DNA from: Rhynchopus euleeides
Lineage: Eukaryota > Euglenozoa > Diplonemea > Diplonemida > Diplonemidae
Direction of reading: 5' to 3'
DNA length: 64,000 nt
Assembly: GCA_963210315.1 (NCBI GenBank)
Contig: OY723276.1
Coordinates: 186,001 to 250,000 of the forward strand
Numbering within the stretch: position 1 is the first letter of the stretch; each line of letters begins with the position of its first letter. Below, piece by piece: positions 1 to 10,740 of the stretch. The notes beneath the pieces were generated by a model. It made no database searches. It saw only the letters and a list, made by a program, of their open reading frames with translations, and was not told the DNA's origin. The position numbers and the translations under genes are program-made.

Positions 1-532
1 AGACACGCTTGTTGGTGACGAACGTGATTTCTTCCAAAGTAGACCCGCACCATCCACTGACACCTGTGACGTATTCATCTTCGGCAAGGACAATGCGTGG
101 GACTATCTGGCTTGCCAGACGCACGTCACCGTACACCAGACGGGCTCCATTGGCGTAGGTGAGTGCCAAACCCTTCTTCCCTGGCTCCTCCATATCGATG
201 CAGACGACACGCCCCCACGACAGCACCTTCTCGCAATCGTCGAAAGGTACACCTTCACCCACACCAAAGAGCTCTGACCTTGCACCATGCGGGTTGCCCA
301 ACACCACCTCGACTGCCGCCCCGTTCTCCAACGGGGTGTCCTGCAGCAGTGTGCCGGCGGCGCCAAGATACTCGCTGCTGCCTGGCAGACGCAGCCACAC
401 GTGCCGCAGCACGTGCCCCTCTGCACGCAGGCAGGACACCGCCTTGGCCTGCAGGCTGCCCACCGTCCCATCGGGGCTTGTCTCCACAGCCACACGCACA
501 TCTGTGCCGGCAACGCAGGCAAACACCTCCAT
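1..532 (-). CDS. Ubiquitin-like plus jacalin-like lectin protein, 3' part outside window
   Basis: The frame from the ATG at 532 is open for 177 codons to the window edge, so the C-terminus is missing. Residues 1-80 look ubiquitin-like, with the pattern SPDGTVGSLQAKAV followed by LLQDTPLENGAAVEVVLG, the same design as the N-termini of the WD40 proteins at 59741-60979 and 61265-62407. Residues 115-177 resemble a jacalin-like mannose-binding lectin: GLALTYANGARLVYGD and then EDEYVTGVSGWCGSTLEEIT and FVTNKR, the typical 'E-x-I-x-G-V-S-G-x-x-G ... L-x-F-x-T-N' signature. Upstream, a CA-rich pyrimidine tract ends in CACCACCAG eight bases before the ATG, a possible splice acceptor. The family assignment is by motif only; carbohydrate binding is inferred. 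Confidence 0.7.
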   Translation of the reverse strand, partial: MEVFACVAGTDVRVAVETSPDGTVGSLQAKAVSCLRAEGHVLRHVWLRLPGSSEYLGAAGTLLQDTPLENGAAVEVVLGNPHGARSELFGVGEGVPFDDCEKVLSWGRVVCIDMEEPGKKGLALTYANGARLVYGDVRLASQIVPRIVLAEDEYVTGVSGWCGSTLEEITFVTNKRV

Positions 533-1131
533 GGTGTAGATCTGGTGGTGTGGTGTGTGCACGGGGCAGGCACAGGGAGGAACCACACTTGCACTGGCGG
601 TGCACAGCACCCACATGCATCTGCTGAACCAATTCCTGTTGTGGCAAAGAAATGCCCCAGGGCGCAACAGAGAGACATGCAACACTCCCCGGCGTGGTCT
701 GCAAGCAAGGGACGCCATCCCACAACGCTGCTGGGTGCCCCACCCCCCTCTACGCCCACTTCCCCACGATTATACTAATATTCTCCACAACGGGCACTCT
801 TCCGCCCGCTGCCACACCCCCCAAGGCTGTCTAACACTACGCTACAACTCCACCCCCCACCCCACCCTCTTGCTCGGCCCATTCACTGCCGAAGAATCAA
901 TACAGTCTCACTACCGCTGCCCCCTCCCCCTCCGCAAATTCAGAGCGACTTACATTTTTGGCATTGCTCCTGCATTGGTTAGCAGCCTCGGAATAAAAGA
1001 GGACCGATCTGATGCAGGTTTAGGGTGACTCCTGGGAGGGGGGGTTCGCAGGAGAGCAGCGCACTGGGCAACACATGCTCGTTGGGCTGTACTGTGAGAG
1101 TTACATTGGGCAATTCCACCATGTTTGTGGT

Positions 1132-1200
1132 GCGTTTGGCACTTCTAGGCACAGGCCTCACGACGCACCCGAGACCTGCTGAGACGTGAGGAGGCGACGC
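1132..1200 (+). repeat. Dispersed repeat, copy 1 (partner 3725-3795)
   Basis: The segment TTGGCACTTCTAGGCAC followed by a GCC(C/T)-CGAC(G/A)CACCC(G/A)AGACCTGC region is shared with 3725-3795 in the same orientation, with scattered differences. Function unknown; probably part of an old mobile element. Confidence 0.6.
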
Positions 1201-1796
1201 AAGCCATAAGCAAGCCCACCAAGTGTGAGAAGAAGCTTTTGCGAGACGCACATCGGAAGGTGTTTATATCGTAACCCGAGAAGTAGACCCACCCAGCCAA
1301 ATGAACGCCATTTTCCACGGGTTCCACGTGAAGGGCACCCCAGAGCAGAAAAGGGTTGCACTTCTTCTTTCTACACTCTTATCCCATTCACGTCTCCCCG
1401 CACCCCCCCCCCCCACCCCTTGCGCTCATGATTCTCTTTCGCACAGATCCTGCAAACGCCGTTGCCCGCCACCCTGAGAGGCACATTCCCAACGTCCAAC
1501 AGACCCATTGTCACAGACGACCACCCCATATGGGGCCAATTGGCTTCAGACGCCACTGGATGATCGACGCTTGGGATGGCTCAGTTGGGAACGCGGTCGA
1601 AGCATCGGGTGAAAGCGGGGGGTGGGACGACGTGCGTCTGCAGGACGATGGAGCAAAACAGGCAAAACAGACGAGGACAGAATTCGTAGGGGGTGCTGGG
1701 AGAGGCGTGTGGGTGGACACAAAGGGAGTGGCCTAAATCCACACGTGGGGGGAGGGAGGGGGAGGGAGGGGGGATGGTTTTAGCACACGCATGAAG

Positions 1797-1960
1797 CGCA
1801 AAAAGTGTAGGAGTGCTTCCGACGGCCCTGCTTCTTTTCTGTGTGTCTAGCTATCTCGTGTTCACATGTGCTCCACACCCACATCAAAACAGCAGGCTGT
1901 AGTGTGGTGGAAGCGCCAACGCATCAAACAAGGACGAAGGAAGCACGGTTGCTACGCTGT
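1797..1960 (+). repeat. Dispersed repeat ending in YR-type core (inverted partner near 21060-21225)
   Basis: The run from ATGAAGCGCAAAA through GCTATCTCGTGTTCACATG to GGAAGCGCCAACGCATCAA and AAGCACGGTTGCTACGC is matched by the reverse complement of about 21060-21225. The GAAGCG(C/T)CAACGCATCAAAC part is the same core found in the termini of the YR retroelements at 44068, 48368 and 51583, so this is probably a solo terminal unit of a related family. Confidence 0.6.
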
Positions 1961-3344
1961 TCACCCATGAATCGGCATGCTTCGGTTAATATTCTGTGGC
2001 TTTTCAATACCGGGAGAAAACCACTCCGGCGGGAAAAAAAAGAGTGCCGCCGTGGTTGACGCTTCCCCACTGGCACACCTGCTAATGATGGTGTCGTGAG
2101 TGAGCGAGCCCAGGAGCACGATGACACTTCCCGCCCACATCGGAGTGTGCTGGAAAAAATGTACTGCCATGCCCCGCTTCTCATGGGGGGATCTCGCACT
2201 CTAAGGGAGGGAGGTGGGGGTCCTTCAAACTATGTCAGTGTGACACCTGTTGTTGCGGAGGTGGGCTCGCTTCTCTGCACTTCTGCACGAAGGCCCTCCC
2301 CCGATTGCGCCATAATATACAAAGGTGCAAGCGCCGCAGGAGAGCTTCCCCGACAACAGATAAGGTTAAACGGATACTTCTAATAGAAACACACACTCCC
2401 GGCCCATGGGAGTCTCACTCTTTTGCGGGCGGCTCTCCTCTTTTCCTTCCACTCGACAAATCAATGCGAGACCCACCCTACGTTGGGGGCCTTCGCTCTG
2501 CCACTGTGTGTCAAGCTGTGTCCCTTCACAGCCAGTTTCGATGATGCAGCCCACCTCTTCTTACCCTTCTGCATGCCCTGAGCGGAAGCCACTTTGGAGG
2601 CCTTCGCTCTGCGTCAAAGTGTGTCAAAGGTTGCAGCCTATAAGTTGTTCAGTGGCTCACCCTTCTGCACTTTAGAGCGTTTGCTGTGTTGGATTAGCGG
2701 ACCCGCATCGTACAGAAAGTCCACGAAAGACGACGCACGAGAACTGATACGCTATCCTTCGAGCGAAGCTCCCCTTTGAGTGAATTCCCCCCGGCCATAA
2801 TACTGTTGCTAGACACGCCCATGTCTGTAGAGCGGAATCGACCTCCCACCAGATGCAAACCCCATTGGTTTTAGACGACCCTGTGGGGCCTGCGCTACGG
2901 GTTGTCGCCGGCGGTCCGCCCTATCACTGTCAAGAAGGGACAGAGTCATAAGCTTTGTTCCTCTTCTGATAAGATGCGCTGGAGCTTCGACACAACCCCT
3001 GAAATGGCCACGACCCTTTGCCCTGAACGAAGAGTGGGGGGGGGGGATTAGTGCAGACAGCACGTCTGGCTGCTGGGTGTGGTGATGTGACTTTCATCTC
3101 ACACGGGTGTGCGAAGTAATAAATGGGTGGAGCGGGAGACATGGGGGTGGGGATGGAGTGGTGGCAGTGAAGCAGAAGAGAAAGTAAATCACACAGATCT
3201 GGCCTCTTCCCTTCACTTGTCATACAGGCTGTGTCCGAGATCTAGTGATATGCTGGTGAAGCGAGGGGTCGGGTGGGGGAAGAACCAAAAAATGCCGCAA
3301 TAAAGTGACACAGCGCGTTCTGGACTTTTCATTTTATCTTTTTG

Positions 3345-3425
3345 TGTTAGTTCGGCGTAGCCAACCGGGGAAACTTTCTGTGCCTTTAGCTGGATCGTGC
3401 GGCCCCACTCACACCACTTCATCAT
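3345..3425 (-). repeat. Dispersed repeat shared with 51424-51490
   Basis: On the minus strand this reads GTGTGAGTGGGGCCGCA and then AAGGCACAGAAAGTTTCCCC and GGTTGGCTACGCC. The plus strand at 51424-51490 has the same order with a few changes. Both lie next to CACTCGTGTG-type strings, so they may be part of the same YR-element terminus family. Confidence 0.55.
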
Positions 3426-3724
3426 ACTGGGGAGTGGTGTACACAAAGAGTGGGGTCTGAGTTCAACAAAACAACGCTGCAGTAATTGGTTTGTTGTCTC
3501 GGGTTTGCTATCACTTTTCAATCCAGCGGGGGGCACATATAGTTTTTGACACAAAGACACACTCGTGTGGGAGGGGAAGTGTCGCCTGTCAGGGATCGCT
3601 CAACACACCCGTGCCCCGCCGCACCCAACCCACCTTCACACAAGCGAGGGAGGCGGGTGTGGAAGCCGCAATGCATAACACAAACCCAAGTGTGAGATAG
3701 GTTGGCAGAGAAAGTTTTGTGATG

Positions 3725-3795
3725 CGGTTGGCACTTCTAGGCACCAGCCCCGCGACACACCCAAGACCTGCCGAGGGGTGGGAGGAGGGGCCGTG
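3725..3795 (+). repeat. Dispersed repeat, copy 2 (partner 1132-1200)
   Basis: Same-orientation copy of the TTGGCACTTCTAGGCAC repeat at 1132-1200. It lies between the left-hand genes and codes for nothing I recognise. Confidence 0.6.
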
Positions 3796-4227
3796 CAGGA
3801 CACACTTCGGTCGCTGCGCTACGGCATGCCCCCTTCTGCTCACACAAAGTGAATACTCAAAGAGAACGGAGAGCCCCAAACTGATATACGGATAACAAAC
3901 AGACCTGAACCTTCAGAATCGGAACACGGAGGTCGCCCTGAGCCCTGCGATGTGCTCAGCGGGATGCCTGCGGACAGCAGGCCTCTAGCGGCACTGCCGG
4001 CCCACCTGAGGGTCTTGCGATGGGAGAGGCGGTGACAGCTGGCCCACTGTGGCACCGTGCAGGCCGCGGCAAGAGCTCTGGGGCATGTAGCATCAATCCA
4101 GGTGGGCAGTGGGTCGATGGAGGCCTTCAGATGCAGGCATTGAGCCTGTCGCTCAGTCGTGCGGAAGTGAGCCTTGAACACGGAGAGGTGCTATGGGAGG
4201 GCTCTGGTACGGCGATGGCACAGAATA

Positions 4228-5793
4228 TTAGTATTTCGGGAAATCTGTCATCGTTGTGTACACATCGTCGTCATCCTTGTCGAGCATATGGGCGAGATCG
4301 TGTGCCTTGGTCACGCCGTGGCGCTTGCGCTCGGCGCTGCGCTTGCGGCACCACCACACCGTTGCGGCCAGCAGCAGCAGGATGGCCCCCCCGATGATGT
4401 ACAGCCAGTAGTTGTCGCTGCGGAGCCACGACCAGAACCCGCTGCTCGTGGTGCGCCTGCACATAGCCCACCCTGCCTCCAGGGGTGCAGGGGTGGCGCC
4501 GGCAGGGGCAGGGGTGCCGTCATCGCACCACACAACCCAGGCGAGGTCACGCGCGAGGCCCGGTGCCTGGATCAGCCCGCAGCAGTCCGACGTGTTGCAC
4601 CGGTCGTAGGCATCGGCGACTGGCAGCTCGCAGTGTGTCTCGCTCCTGGACCCCTCGCACGGCCTGCCCGAGAAGCTGCCGAAGAGTGCGTCGTGCGCGC
4701 TGTAGCCATCCCTGCAGCCGCCAGCCAGCCCCAGAAGCTTCTCGCAGGTGCCATACACTGCGCCCGACCCCAGCACCATGAGGCTCCCCGAGCACCCGCC
4801 CAGGCGCGCCGTGTTGGCGCCCTCCTTTTGCACCACCACGCAGCAGTCGGCACGCGCGACGCACGCGGCCTGCGCCTCTGCCACGGGCAGCTTGCACTCG
4901 GTGGCACCTGCTCCCAGGTCGTCACAGATATAGCCTGCGACGCCGCTGTGGTACTGCGGGTGTGCCTTGAAGCCTGCCTGGCACACGCCGTACGCAGGCT
5001 CACCCGGCGTCGGCACGGGTGTCGGTGGCGCAGGCGTTGTTGGCTTCGGCGTAGGCGGTGCCGGTGTCGGCGGTGCTGGTGTCGGCGGTGCCTTCGTCGG
5101 AGGCGCAGGCGTTCGCGGCGCGGGTGTCGGCACAGGGGTGGGCGGTGCCGGCGTCGGAGGCGCAGGAGTTGGCGGCGCAGGTGTCGGCGGTCCCGGCGTC
5201 GGCGCAGGCGTCGAGGGGGCAGGCGTCGGCGGCTCCGGCGTGGGGGGCGCAGGCGTCGGAGGAGAACCTGTCGGCGGTACTGGGGTGGGCGCCACGGTGG
5301 GCGGGGGCTCCGTGGGCGGCGCCGGTGTGGGCGGCGCCTCCGTCGGGGGTATGGGTGTGGGCGGCGCAGGGGTGGGCGGCGCAGGTGTCATGTCGAGGCA
5401 GCACAGCTCCACGCTACACCCCTGCTGCGTGCACTCGCGGCTTCCGGCATCTGGGTGCAGACGCTTGCCCTCCCCACACTGGGATGCGGCAAACGCCTCC
5501 CCGTCGGCACAGGTGGGCATGCGGCACACGCCGCACAGGGGGCACACATCCTTCAGGCACAGCTTCATCGCATCATGCTCAGGCTTGCACTTCAGGGTCT
5601 CCAGCGGGAGGGTGTAAGGACAGCAGGACTGCACCTCGTGGATACAGTAATTGTCAGCCTTGCCCGCCGTGCAGGCACGCATGGGCTGCTGCTCCTCCGT
5701 GTAGTCCCACCCCACCCCGACCACACACAGCTTGTCCGCACACAGCCCTGCCTGTGTGCACAGCAGCAGCGCAAGGGCGCGCCATGGAACCAT
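4228..5793 (-). CDS. Type I membrane protein with Cys-rich ectodomain and Pro-Thr stalk
   Basis: 521 residues. I place the start at the ATG at 5793, not the upstream in-frame one at 5859, because it begins a good signal peptide (residues 1-19, core [14 protein letters not shown]) and lies eight bases after a C-rich tract ending in ATACAG. Residues 20-134 are Cys-rich with CC and CPLCGVC motifs. Residues 136-266 are a stalk of [10 protein letters not shown]-type repeats, typical of O-glycosylated spacers. Residues 267-455 form a second Cys-rich part with two related segments (each with G-C-x-x-G and a later CC). A hydrophobic helix at about 461-481 ([16 protein letters not shown]) is followed by a basic WCRKR and a short acidic tail with DKDDDDVY. 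It is probably a cell-surface protein; the ligand is unknown. The stop is TAA at 4228. Confidence 0.8.
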   Translation of the reverse strand: MVPWRALALLLCTQAGLCADKLCVVGVGWDYTEEQQPMRACTAGKADNYCIHEVQSCCPYTLPLETLKCKPEHDAMKLCLKDVCPLCGVCRMPTCADGEAFAASQCGEGKRLHPDAGSRECTQQGCSVELCCLDMTPAPPTPAPPTPIPPTEAPPTPAPPTEPPPTVAPTPVPPTGSPPTPAPPTPEPPTPAPSTPAPTPGPPTPAPPTPAPPTPAPPTPVPTPAPRTPAPPTKAPPTPAPPTPAPPTPKPTTPAPPTPVPTPGEPAYGVCQAGFKAHPQYHSGVAGYICDDLGAGATECKLPVAEAQAACVARADCCVVVQKEGANTARLGGCSGSLMVLGSGAVYGTCEKLLGLAGGCRDGYSAHDALFGSFSGRPCEGSRSETHCELPVADAYDRCNTSDCCGLIQAPGLARDLAWVVWCDDGTPAPAGATPAPLEAGWAMCRRTTSSGFWSWLRSDNYWLYIIGGAILLLLAATVWWCRKRSAERKRHGVTKAHDLAHMLDKDDDDVYTTMTDFPKY

Positions 5794-5815
5794 CCCTGAG
5801 GCTGTATGGGGGGGG
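5794..5815 (-). promoter_or_regulatory. Candidate splice-leader acceptor of the 4228-5793 gene
   Basis: On the minus strand a CCACCCCCCCCATACAG tract places an AG at 5803-5802, leaving only eight bases before the ATG. Similar close AG acceptors precede the ATGs at 532 and 12909. In euglenozoans such sites receive a trans-spliced leader; that use here is inferred. Confidence 0.4.
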
Positions 5816-6439
5816 TGGTGTGGTGAAACGAAAAGCAAATCGATACATGTCAAGGGCATGAGACAAGGCGTGGTGGTTGCGGCGCTGCCTGGCGTGTTGC
5901 ATTACCACCTTCATTGCATGACTCTACGCAACAGCACACGACGTTCAGTGATTCCACGCGTCGGGAAAAAGGGGTGTGGATGTCGCTGACTCGCAGCCAC
6001 CCGAGGGAGGACGTGACGTAATCTGTTGACAAGGAAGCCGATCGGGAAGCCATGGAATCAATTTAAGCCTCAAGGTTGCAAGGCACCACAGACCAAATGC
6101 AAGGGACTGAAAGTTCCGCAACTGGCGTCTGGAGGGCATCTTGTGATGGGACGGGATGCGAGGGGGTGTACGACAACAGCAGAAAGGCGCACCTGATGGC
6201 ACAGTCTCAAGATCAGAGGACAAAGCGCCTCGTGTTTCAAAGTAGTATTGGTGTGGCATACAATCCGCGCCCCAGCGCAGCATAAAGCACAAACCCACGG
6301 AGACCACACCGCAGCCATATCGGCCTCATCTCATGGCGCACAGGGAGCTGTTATCTCCTGGCAGCAGTGCCCCGGGTGTACAGGGGATGGGAAGGCAGGA
6401 AAAGGGAGGATCAAAAGTGTCCCTTCACTCTGCCGCTCT

Positions 6440-6560
6440 TGCTCTACTGTCGATACTTCGTTTGATGCGTTGACGCTTCCACACACACTTACAAACCCAC
6501 TTGCCTGATGAAGGGAGTGGTGTGTAGAGCACGTTGGGCAGAGCTGAATGACACTTCCTG
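6440..6560 (-). repeat. Solo terminal unit of a YR retroelement family
   Basis: The minus strand reads ACGTGCTCTACACACCACTC, CCTTCATCAGG, a gap, then TGTGTGGAAGCGTCAACGC and ATCAAAC. This matches in order the A-repeat of the element at 43943-48628 (ACGTGCTCTATACACTAACC, CCTTCATCAGGCTCAGG, GTGTGTAGAAGCGTCAACGC), at moderate divergence. It looks like a solo remnant left by recombination between terminal repeats. Confidence 0.6.
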
Positions 6561-6644
6561 CGCGAAAGTCGTGTGCGTAAAAAAAAAGGGGGGGGGGGGT
6601 GGGAGTGGGCGATAAAAAGGGGTTGCGATAAAAAGTCAGAGGGC

Positions 6645-7050
6645 AGATCGGGTTGGCACGTGGCGTCCTGAGGCACTCGGCGCTAAACTGCGAGTGGGCC
6701 TGCTGGAGCATGGACGACACGCTGGACCCTGCTCCGATGTGTTTTTAGGATGAGAAAATTGAAACCAAGAATACAAGAAAAGGCAAAGTGGTAAGTGTCG
6801 CTGTGTTTGTTTGTTCCGCACTTTCTGGTTCCGTTACCTTCAATGCGCTGACCCTTCCACACCTACACGCCTGCTGGAGGTTGGTGTTGTAACTGATGAG
6901 CACAAAGGGAACGTCGGGGCAGATCGGGTTGGCACGTGACGTCCTGAGGCACTCGAGAGAGAGAGAGGCATCGCCAGGATGAAGAGGCGACGCCAAACTG
7001 CGAGTGGGCCTGCTGGAGCATGGACGGCACGCTGGACCCTGCTCTGCTCT
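6645..7050 (+). repeat. Local direct duplication (6645-6735 / 6918-7050)
   Basis: GCAGATCGGGTTGGCACGTG, CGTCCTGAGGCACTCG and AACTGCGAGTGGGCCTGCTG, GAGCATGGACG occur in the same order at 6645-6735 and 6918-7050. The second copy carries an extra stretch with a GA run. The repeat shares the TTGGCAC string with the 1132/3725 repeat. Confidence 0.65.
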
Positions 7051-7526
7051 GATGATACCAACAAATTTCTCACAAAAATAGGAGAAATACACCAAAAGGC
7101 GCCATTTCCGGCACCGCAGCAAAGACCTCCAGAAGTAGAAAATGGAAAATGGAAAAGCGAAAAGCGAAGAGAAAACGCACGATCCATTCCGCGGTTCTGT
7201 GCTAAACTCGCACAGCGCCGACAAAACGTGGTAGCATCAGGTCCGAAAAGGTTGCGGCGGGTGCAGCATATTCACGTACGCACTGCACATCACAGAGGGG
7301 TGCAGGCAGCGAGAGCCTTCACGCCGGCAACAAACATTATCTTTCCTGCACCCGCACCTCCGCCCACTCAAAAAGGCGCTTCCGCCTTGTCATGTGGTGT
7401 GGGGCTGGTCCGCGCCGCCCTCTATTGCTGTGGATGGATGCATACACATGCACGGCACTTCCACCGGCAGAGGCGGAAGGGCGGAGGTGCGGGTGCAGTG
7501 GGTGGAGCATGGGTCGGAGAAGAAGA

Positions 7527-10514
7527 CTACACCACCACCCTGAGGCCGTGGGTGTCGGGGCACTTGCCGTAGCAGCACATATTACCATTCTCTGTTTGTG
7601 TGCAGGGATCGTCCTCTTTTTTGGGCAGGCACGCGCCCGCCTGCTCGTTCCCCGTGGCGCACCACACCAGCCCGAACTCAGCCCCCGGAGAGCGGGACGG
7701 GTCGTAGTCCACCTCCACGTAGTGGCTGTGCGCCGAGTCGGTGGAGGACACGATGCGCGCGCTGCGCTTCTCCCCCGTCTTCAGCAAGTGCAGGTCCGCG
7801 GGGCTGACGGTCAGCCTGTGGACGTGCCCCATCCCCTCAGTCAGCTCCAGCTCCTGCGCGTGGGCGGAAGCGGGTGTCTCGGAGGCGATCTTCCCCAACA
7901 CCAGCTCCTGCACCGCCTTCACCTCCTTCCACGTGGTGGACCCGTGCTCGTGCACAGGCATGATGGGGTAGCGCTGCCGCACCCGCCCCACCCCCTCGAT
8001 CTCCGGGAACACCAGCCAGTGCCCCGACGCACGCACACGCTGCACCTTCCCGCTCCTGTCCTTCACGAAGGTCACCTCGCCCGACGTGTCGGCAGGGTCG
8101 ATTTCTTCTTCCTTGCGGTTCTTGAAGAACTCGGCAGGGGTGCGGAAGAAGTTCTTGCTGTTTGTTCCGTTGAATGCTCTCTCCGGAGACGACCCGTCGG
8201 CTTTATTCGCAGTGACGGCGGCGAACCCCTCGCCGCCCGTGTGGAGCGCGATGTCGTGGGGGTTCCAGTTCGACAGCGGGGTGGTGTACACCACCTCCAG
8301 CGGGATGGCGTACGACCACCGCTGCTCCCAGCACTTCTTGTACCTGCACTTGCGCACGAGCGAATCCACCCACACGCACTTCGCCCCTGACGCACCCCCG
8401 TCCACCTCGTCCTCCCCCCACCCTTTGTGCGCTCCGCAGGCTTGCTGCGTTCCGAGCGACATGCACATTCCCACACGCCCCGCATCCTTGCCGTTCGTGA
8501 GCGCGTTTTGCTCCGCATCGATACAGGCCTGCTGCGGGCTGATGCGCTTGTGTGTCGTCTGCGCCGCCCACATCAGGTCGTTGTACGCGCGCTGCTGGTT
8601 GCGCTGCCCCATCGCATCGGTGCTTGCCAACGAGTAGTACCGCGTGTAGAACGCCGTGTTCAGCGACTTCCCGCTACTGAAGTCCCCGTACCCCACCGCC
8701 GTCGTCCCGAACGCCGTGTCCTCCAGCTTCCCCCTCGGGCCGTCGAACCCGGGCACGTAATCCATCAGCTTGTCCAGGTACTCCACCTTCGTGTGCCCCT
8801 TCGGCCACGCCGCCTCCTCATCGTAGTTGTCGAGCGTCGGGTTCACCTCAAACAACGCCTGATCTGTCTGTGCATGTGTCTCCTTCGTGGCCTGGGGCCC
8901 CTGCCTGGCCTGCTGGTGCAGGTTGTTCGCCACCCGGAACCGCTTCGTCGGCACCCTCTCCTTGATCGGCACACACGAGATGCGGTAGAACCACTGCCCG
9001 ATGCGCGGCTCGAACACATCCCCGTTCGCCGCCTCGTGGATGGCGCGGAATGCTGTGGGCAGGTACGGCAGGTTCTCCTTCAGCGACTTCCGCCCGTTGT
9101 TGAACAGGAAGTCGTTCTTGTCGTTCAGGTCCTCCCACGTGTCCGCGTCAATTTGGTGGCGTTCCGACGCAAACGGCTCTGCGATGGCATCCTGTGCCTC
9201 CGTCCACGCCCCCTCCAGGTAGCACAGGTTGGGCTTGAAGTACTCATCGTAGTCACGGATCGAACTGTTCTGCCGGTGGAAGGCTTCGAAGTAGTAGCGC
9301 ATCTCCCGCGCTTGCTCTTCGACGGTCCCCTTCGCCAACACGCTCGGGGGGACAGAGGGGAACGTGACATTGGTCGTCTCCGGGGGCCATTTCTTGGTGT
9401 ATTCCGCTGCCGCCAGCCCCGGCATGGGCTGCCTCAGCGAGTAGTCGTTGTGGCGCGTCGTGAACTGCACCCCGTTCAGCACGGCCCCAAACTCCCCCAG
9501 CCCGATGGTGTGCTCCGTGTTCGCGTGGTTGTGCGCGTTGGCAGGGCCGGTCTCCGTGAAGCTCGCCTTGTGGTATGCGTCCGACCCCTGCCCGAAGGCA
9601 CGCACCACCGTCAGCCCGCTGTTCCCCTCTGCACGCACGCGCTCCTGCATCCGGTTCTCGTACGCGATGAGCTGCCGCGTCACCGCCCCCACAGCCCCCT
9701 TCAGGCGATCCACCACGCCCCCATCCATTGCAGTGCTGCCACCTCCCTGCCCCGTGCCCGTGCCCGTGCCCCCTGCATACACGCCCGCCCGCACGTCATC
9801 AAGGTCCCTGCGCAGCTGCACCACCTTCGTGTCCAACGCCGTGACCGTGTCCCGCACCACCAACAGGTCCGCACGCAGCTGCGCCAGCTCGTCCCCCTCC
9901 ACCGACGGAAACGGGCTGGGTGTGGAAGGCGGCGGCGGGCAGTTGCACTGCGACAGCTGCGCGTCAGGCACAGTGTTGTACGCCTTGCCCGGCAGCTTCC
10001 ACCGCAGCACCAGCCCGGACGTGCCAGTCCCGGCAAAGTGCCACACCTCCAGCGAGTGCAGTCCCTCCTCCAGCAGCACAGGCTCGCTGGCCCGCGCCCG
10101 CATGGGGTGTGCGCTGTCGTGTTCCACCACCGTCTGCCCGTCGATCAGGAGCACCGCCCCGTCTTCGCAGGACAGGTGGAATGAGTAACTCCCAGCCACC
10201 AGCACATTGACGAACCCTTTGTGCACGTCGACGAAGTTGTCGCTCACCTCCTCCGGCAAGCCCGGCCACGCCCCCGTCGTCCCATACTGGATGTACAGGT
10301 TCCTCGCAGAGCGGACGTGCCGCCCTTCCTCGCTGGCGAGCATCTCATCCTTGGGCGGCAGCTTCGTGAGGTTCTGCGTCAGGCTGTTCCGCCAGAATGT
10401 CCCGTGCAGCTGCGGCTTCACCTTCGCGCACCCGCAGTTCTGCGACACCACGTCTGCACCCACACCTGCTGTGGCGCAGAGCAGTGCCAGCAGGCACAGC
10501 CGGCGCTTCCCCAT
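7527..10514 (-). CDS. Secreted PA14-domain protein
   Basis: 995 residues from the ATG at 10514 to TAG at 7527. Residues 1-20 are a signal peptide (RLCLLALLCATAGVGA). Residues 35-178 match a PA14 beta-barrel: FWRNSLTQNLTKLP, then GSYSFHLSCEDGAVLLIDG (109-126, the DG-x-x-L-x-I-D-G calcium-type motif) and HSLEVWHFAGTGTSGLVLRW (153-172). A Pro/Ser linker (193-204) leads to a predicted coiled coil (205-243, heptad-like LRADLLVVRDTVTALDTKVV). The rest, about 700 residues, I do not recognise; it contains several Cys pairs (CRYKKCW, CCYGKC) and no C-terminal membrane helix. PA14 domains generally bind glycans or act as adhesins, so a secreted or wall-associated role is inferred. It is a neighbour of the membrane protein at 4228-5793 on the same strand. 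Confidence 0.8.
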   Translation of the reverse strand: MGKRRLCLLALLCATAGVGADVVSQNCGCAKVKPQLHGTFWRNSLTQNLTKLPPKDEMLASEEGRHVRSARNLYIQYGTTGAWPGLPEEVSDNFVDVHKGFVNVLVAGSYSFHLSCEDGAVLLIDGQTVVEHDSAHPMRARASEPVLLEEGLHSLEVWHFAGTGTSGLVLRWKLPGKAYNTVPDAQLSQCNCPPPPSTPSPFPSVEGDELAQLRADLLVVRDTVTALDTKVVQLRRDLDDVRAGVYAGGTGTGTGQGGGSTAMDGGVVDRLKGAVGAVTRQLIAYENRMQERVRAEGNSGLTVVRAFGQGSDAYHKASFTETGPANAHNHANTEHTIGLGEFGAVLNGVQFTTRHNDYSLRQPMPGLAAAEYTKKWPPETTNVTFPSVPPSVLAKGTVEEQAREMRYYFEAFHRQNSSIRDYDEYFKPNLCYLEGAWTEAQDAIAEPFASERHQIDADTWEDLNDKNDFLFNNGRKSLKENLPYLPTAFRAIHEAANGDVFEPRIGQWFYRISCVPIKERVPTKRFRVANNLHQQARQGPQATKETHAQTDQALFEVNPTLDNYDEEAAWPKGHTKVEYLDKLMDYVPGFDGPRGKLEDTAFGTTAVGYGDFSSGKSLNTAFYTRYYSLASTDAMGQRNQQRAYNDLMWAAQTTHKRISPQQACIDAEQNALTNGKDAGRVGMCMSLGTQQACGAHKGWGEDEVDGGASGAKCVWVDSLVRKCRYKKCWEQRWSYAIPLEVVYTTPLSNWNPHDIALHTGGEGFAAVTANKADGSSPERAFNGTNSKNFFRTPAEFFKNRKEEEIDPADTSGEVTFVKDRSGKVQRVRASGHWLVFPEIEGVGRVRQRYPIMPVHEHGSTTWKEVKAVQELVLGKIASETPASAHAQELELTEGMGHVHRLTVSPADLHLLKTGEKRSARIVSSTDSAHSHYVEVDYDPSRSPGAEFGLVWCATGNEQAGACLPKKEDDPCTQTENGNMCCYGKCPDTHGLRVVV

Positions 10515-10569
10515 GTCTGCCCCGTGTATGTGTGTGTGTGTGCGCGTGTGCGTGTCGCTGGCTCACAAC

Positions 10570-10740
10570 CTGCAGGTGGCGAGGGTGGGCGTGGGTGTGT
10601 GGGCAGAAAAAACCAACGTTTGTCAAAAGGTGTCACTTCAGTTCTGTGATTTTTACTGCGTCGACGCTTCCACACACACGCTTGCAAAACCCACTTGAGT
10701 GATGAAAGGAGGTGGTGTGTATGGGGACGGTTGGCAGAAC
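10570..10740 (-). repeat. Solo terminal unit of a YR retroelement family
   Basis: The minus strand carries ATACACACCACCTCCTTTC, ATCACTCAAGTGGGTTTTGC and then GTGTGTGGAAGCGTCGACGC. The order and spacing match the unit at 6440-6560 and the A-repeat of the intact element. It lies just upstream of the PA14 gene. Confidence 0.55.

Larger units (their letters stand above)
533..4227. other. Intergenic, repeat-rich, no gene recognised
   Basis: No open frame here looks like a protein. The stretch contains G/C homopolymer runs and several dispersed repeats listed separately: the TTGGCACTTCTAGGCAC repeat, a copy of the 1797-1960 repeat family with a degraded YR core, and a segment shared with 51424-51490. 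CACTCGTGTG and TCACACGGGTGTGCG strings near 3090 and 3560 resemble the outer ends of the YR-element termini and suggest further degraded copies. Confidence 0.6.
5816..7526. other. Intergenic with solo YR terminus and local duplication
   Basis: No convincing gene. It holds a YR-type terminal unit (6440-6560), a degraded second core at 6839-6862 (AATGCGCTGACCCTTCCAC), and a local direct duplication (6645-6735 and 6918-7050). G-rich and A-rich runs occur near 6580. Confidence 0.55.

Noticed and set aside
4967..5861. Gly/Val-rich and Ala-rich plus-strand frames opposite the membrane protein gene
   Set aside because: They are shadows of the Pro-Thr stalk repeat; the minus-strand frame has a signal peptide, Cys pattern and membrane helix.
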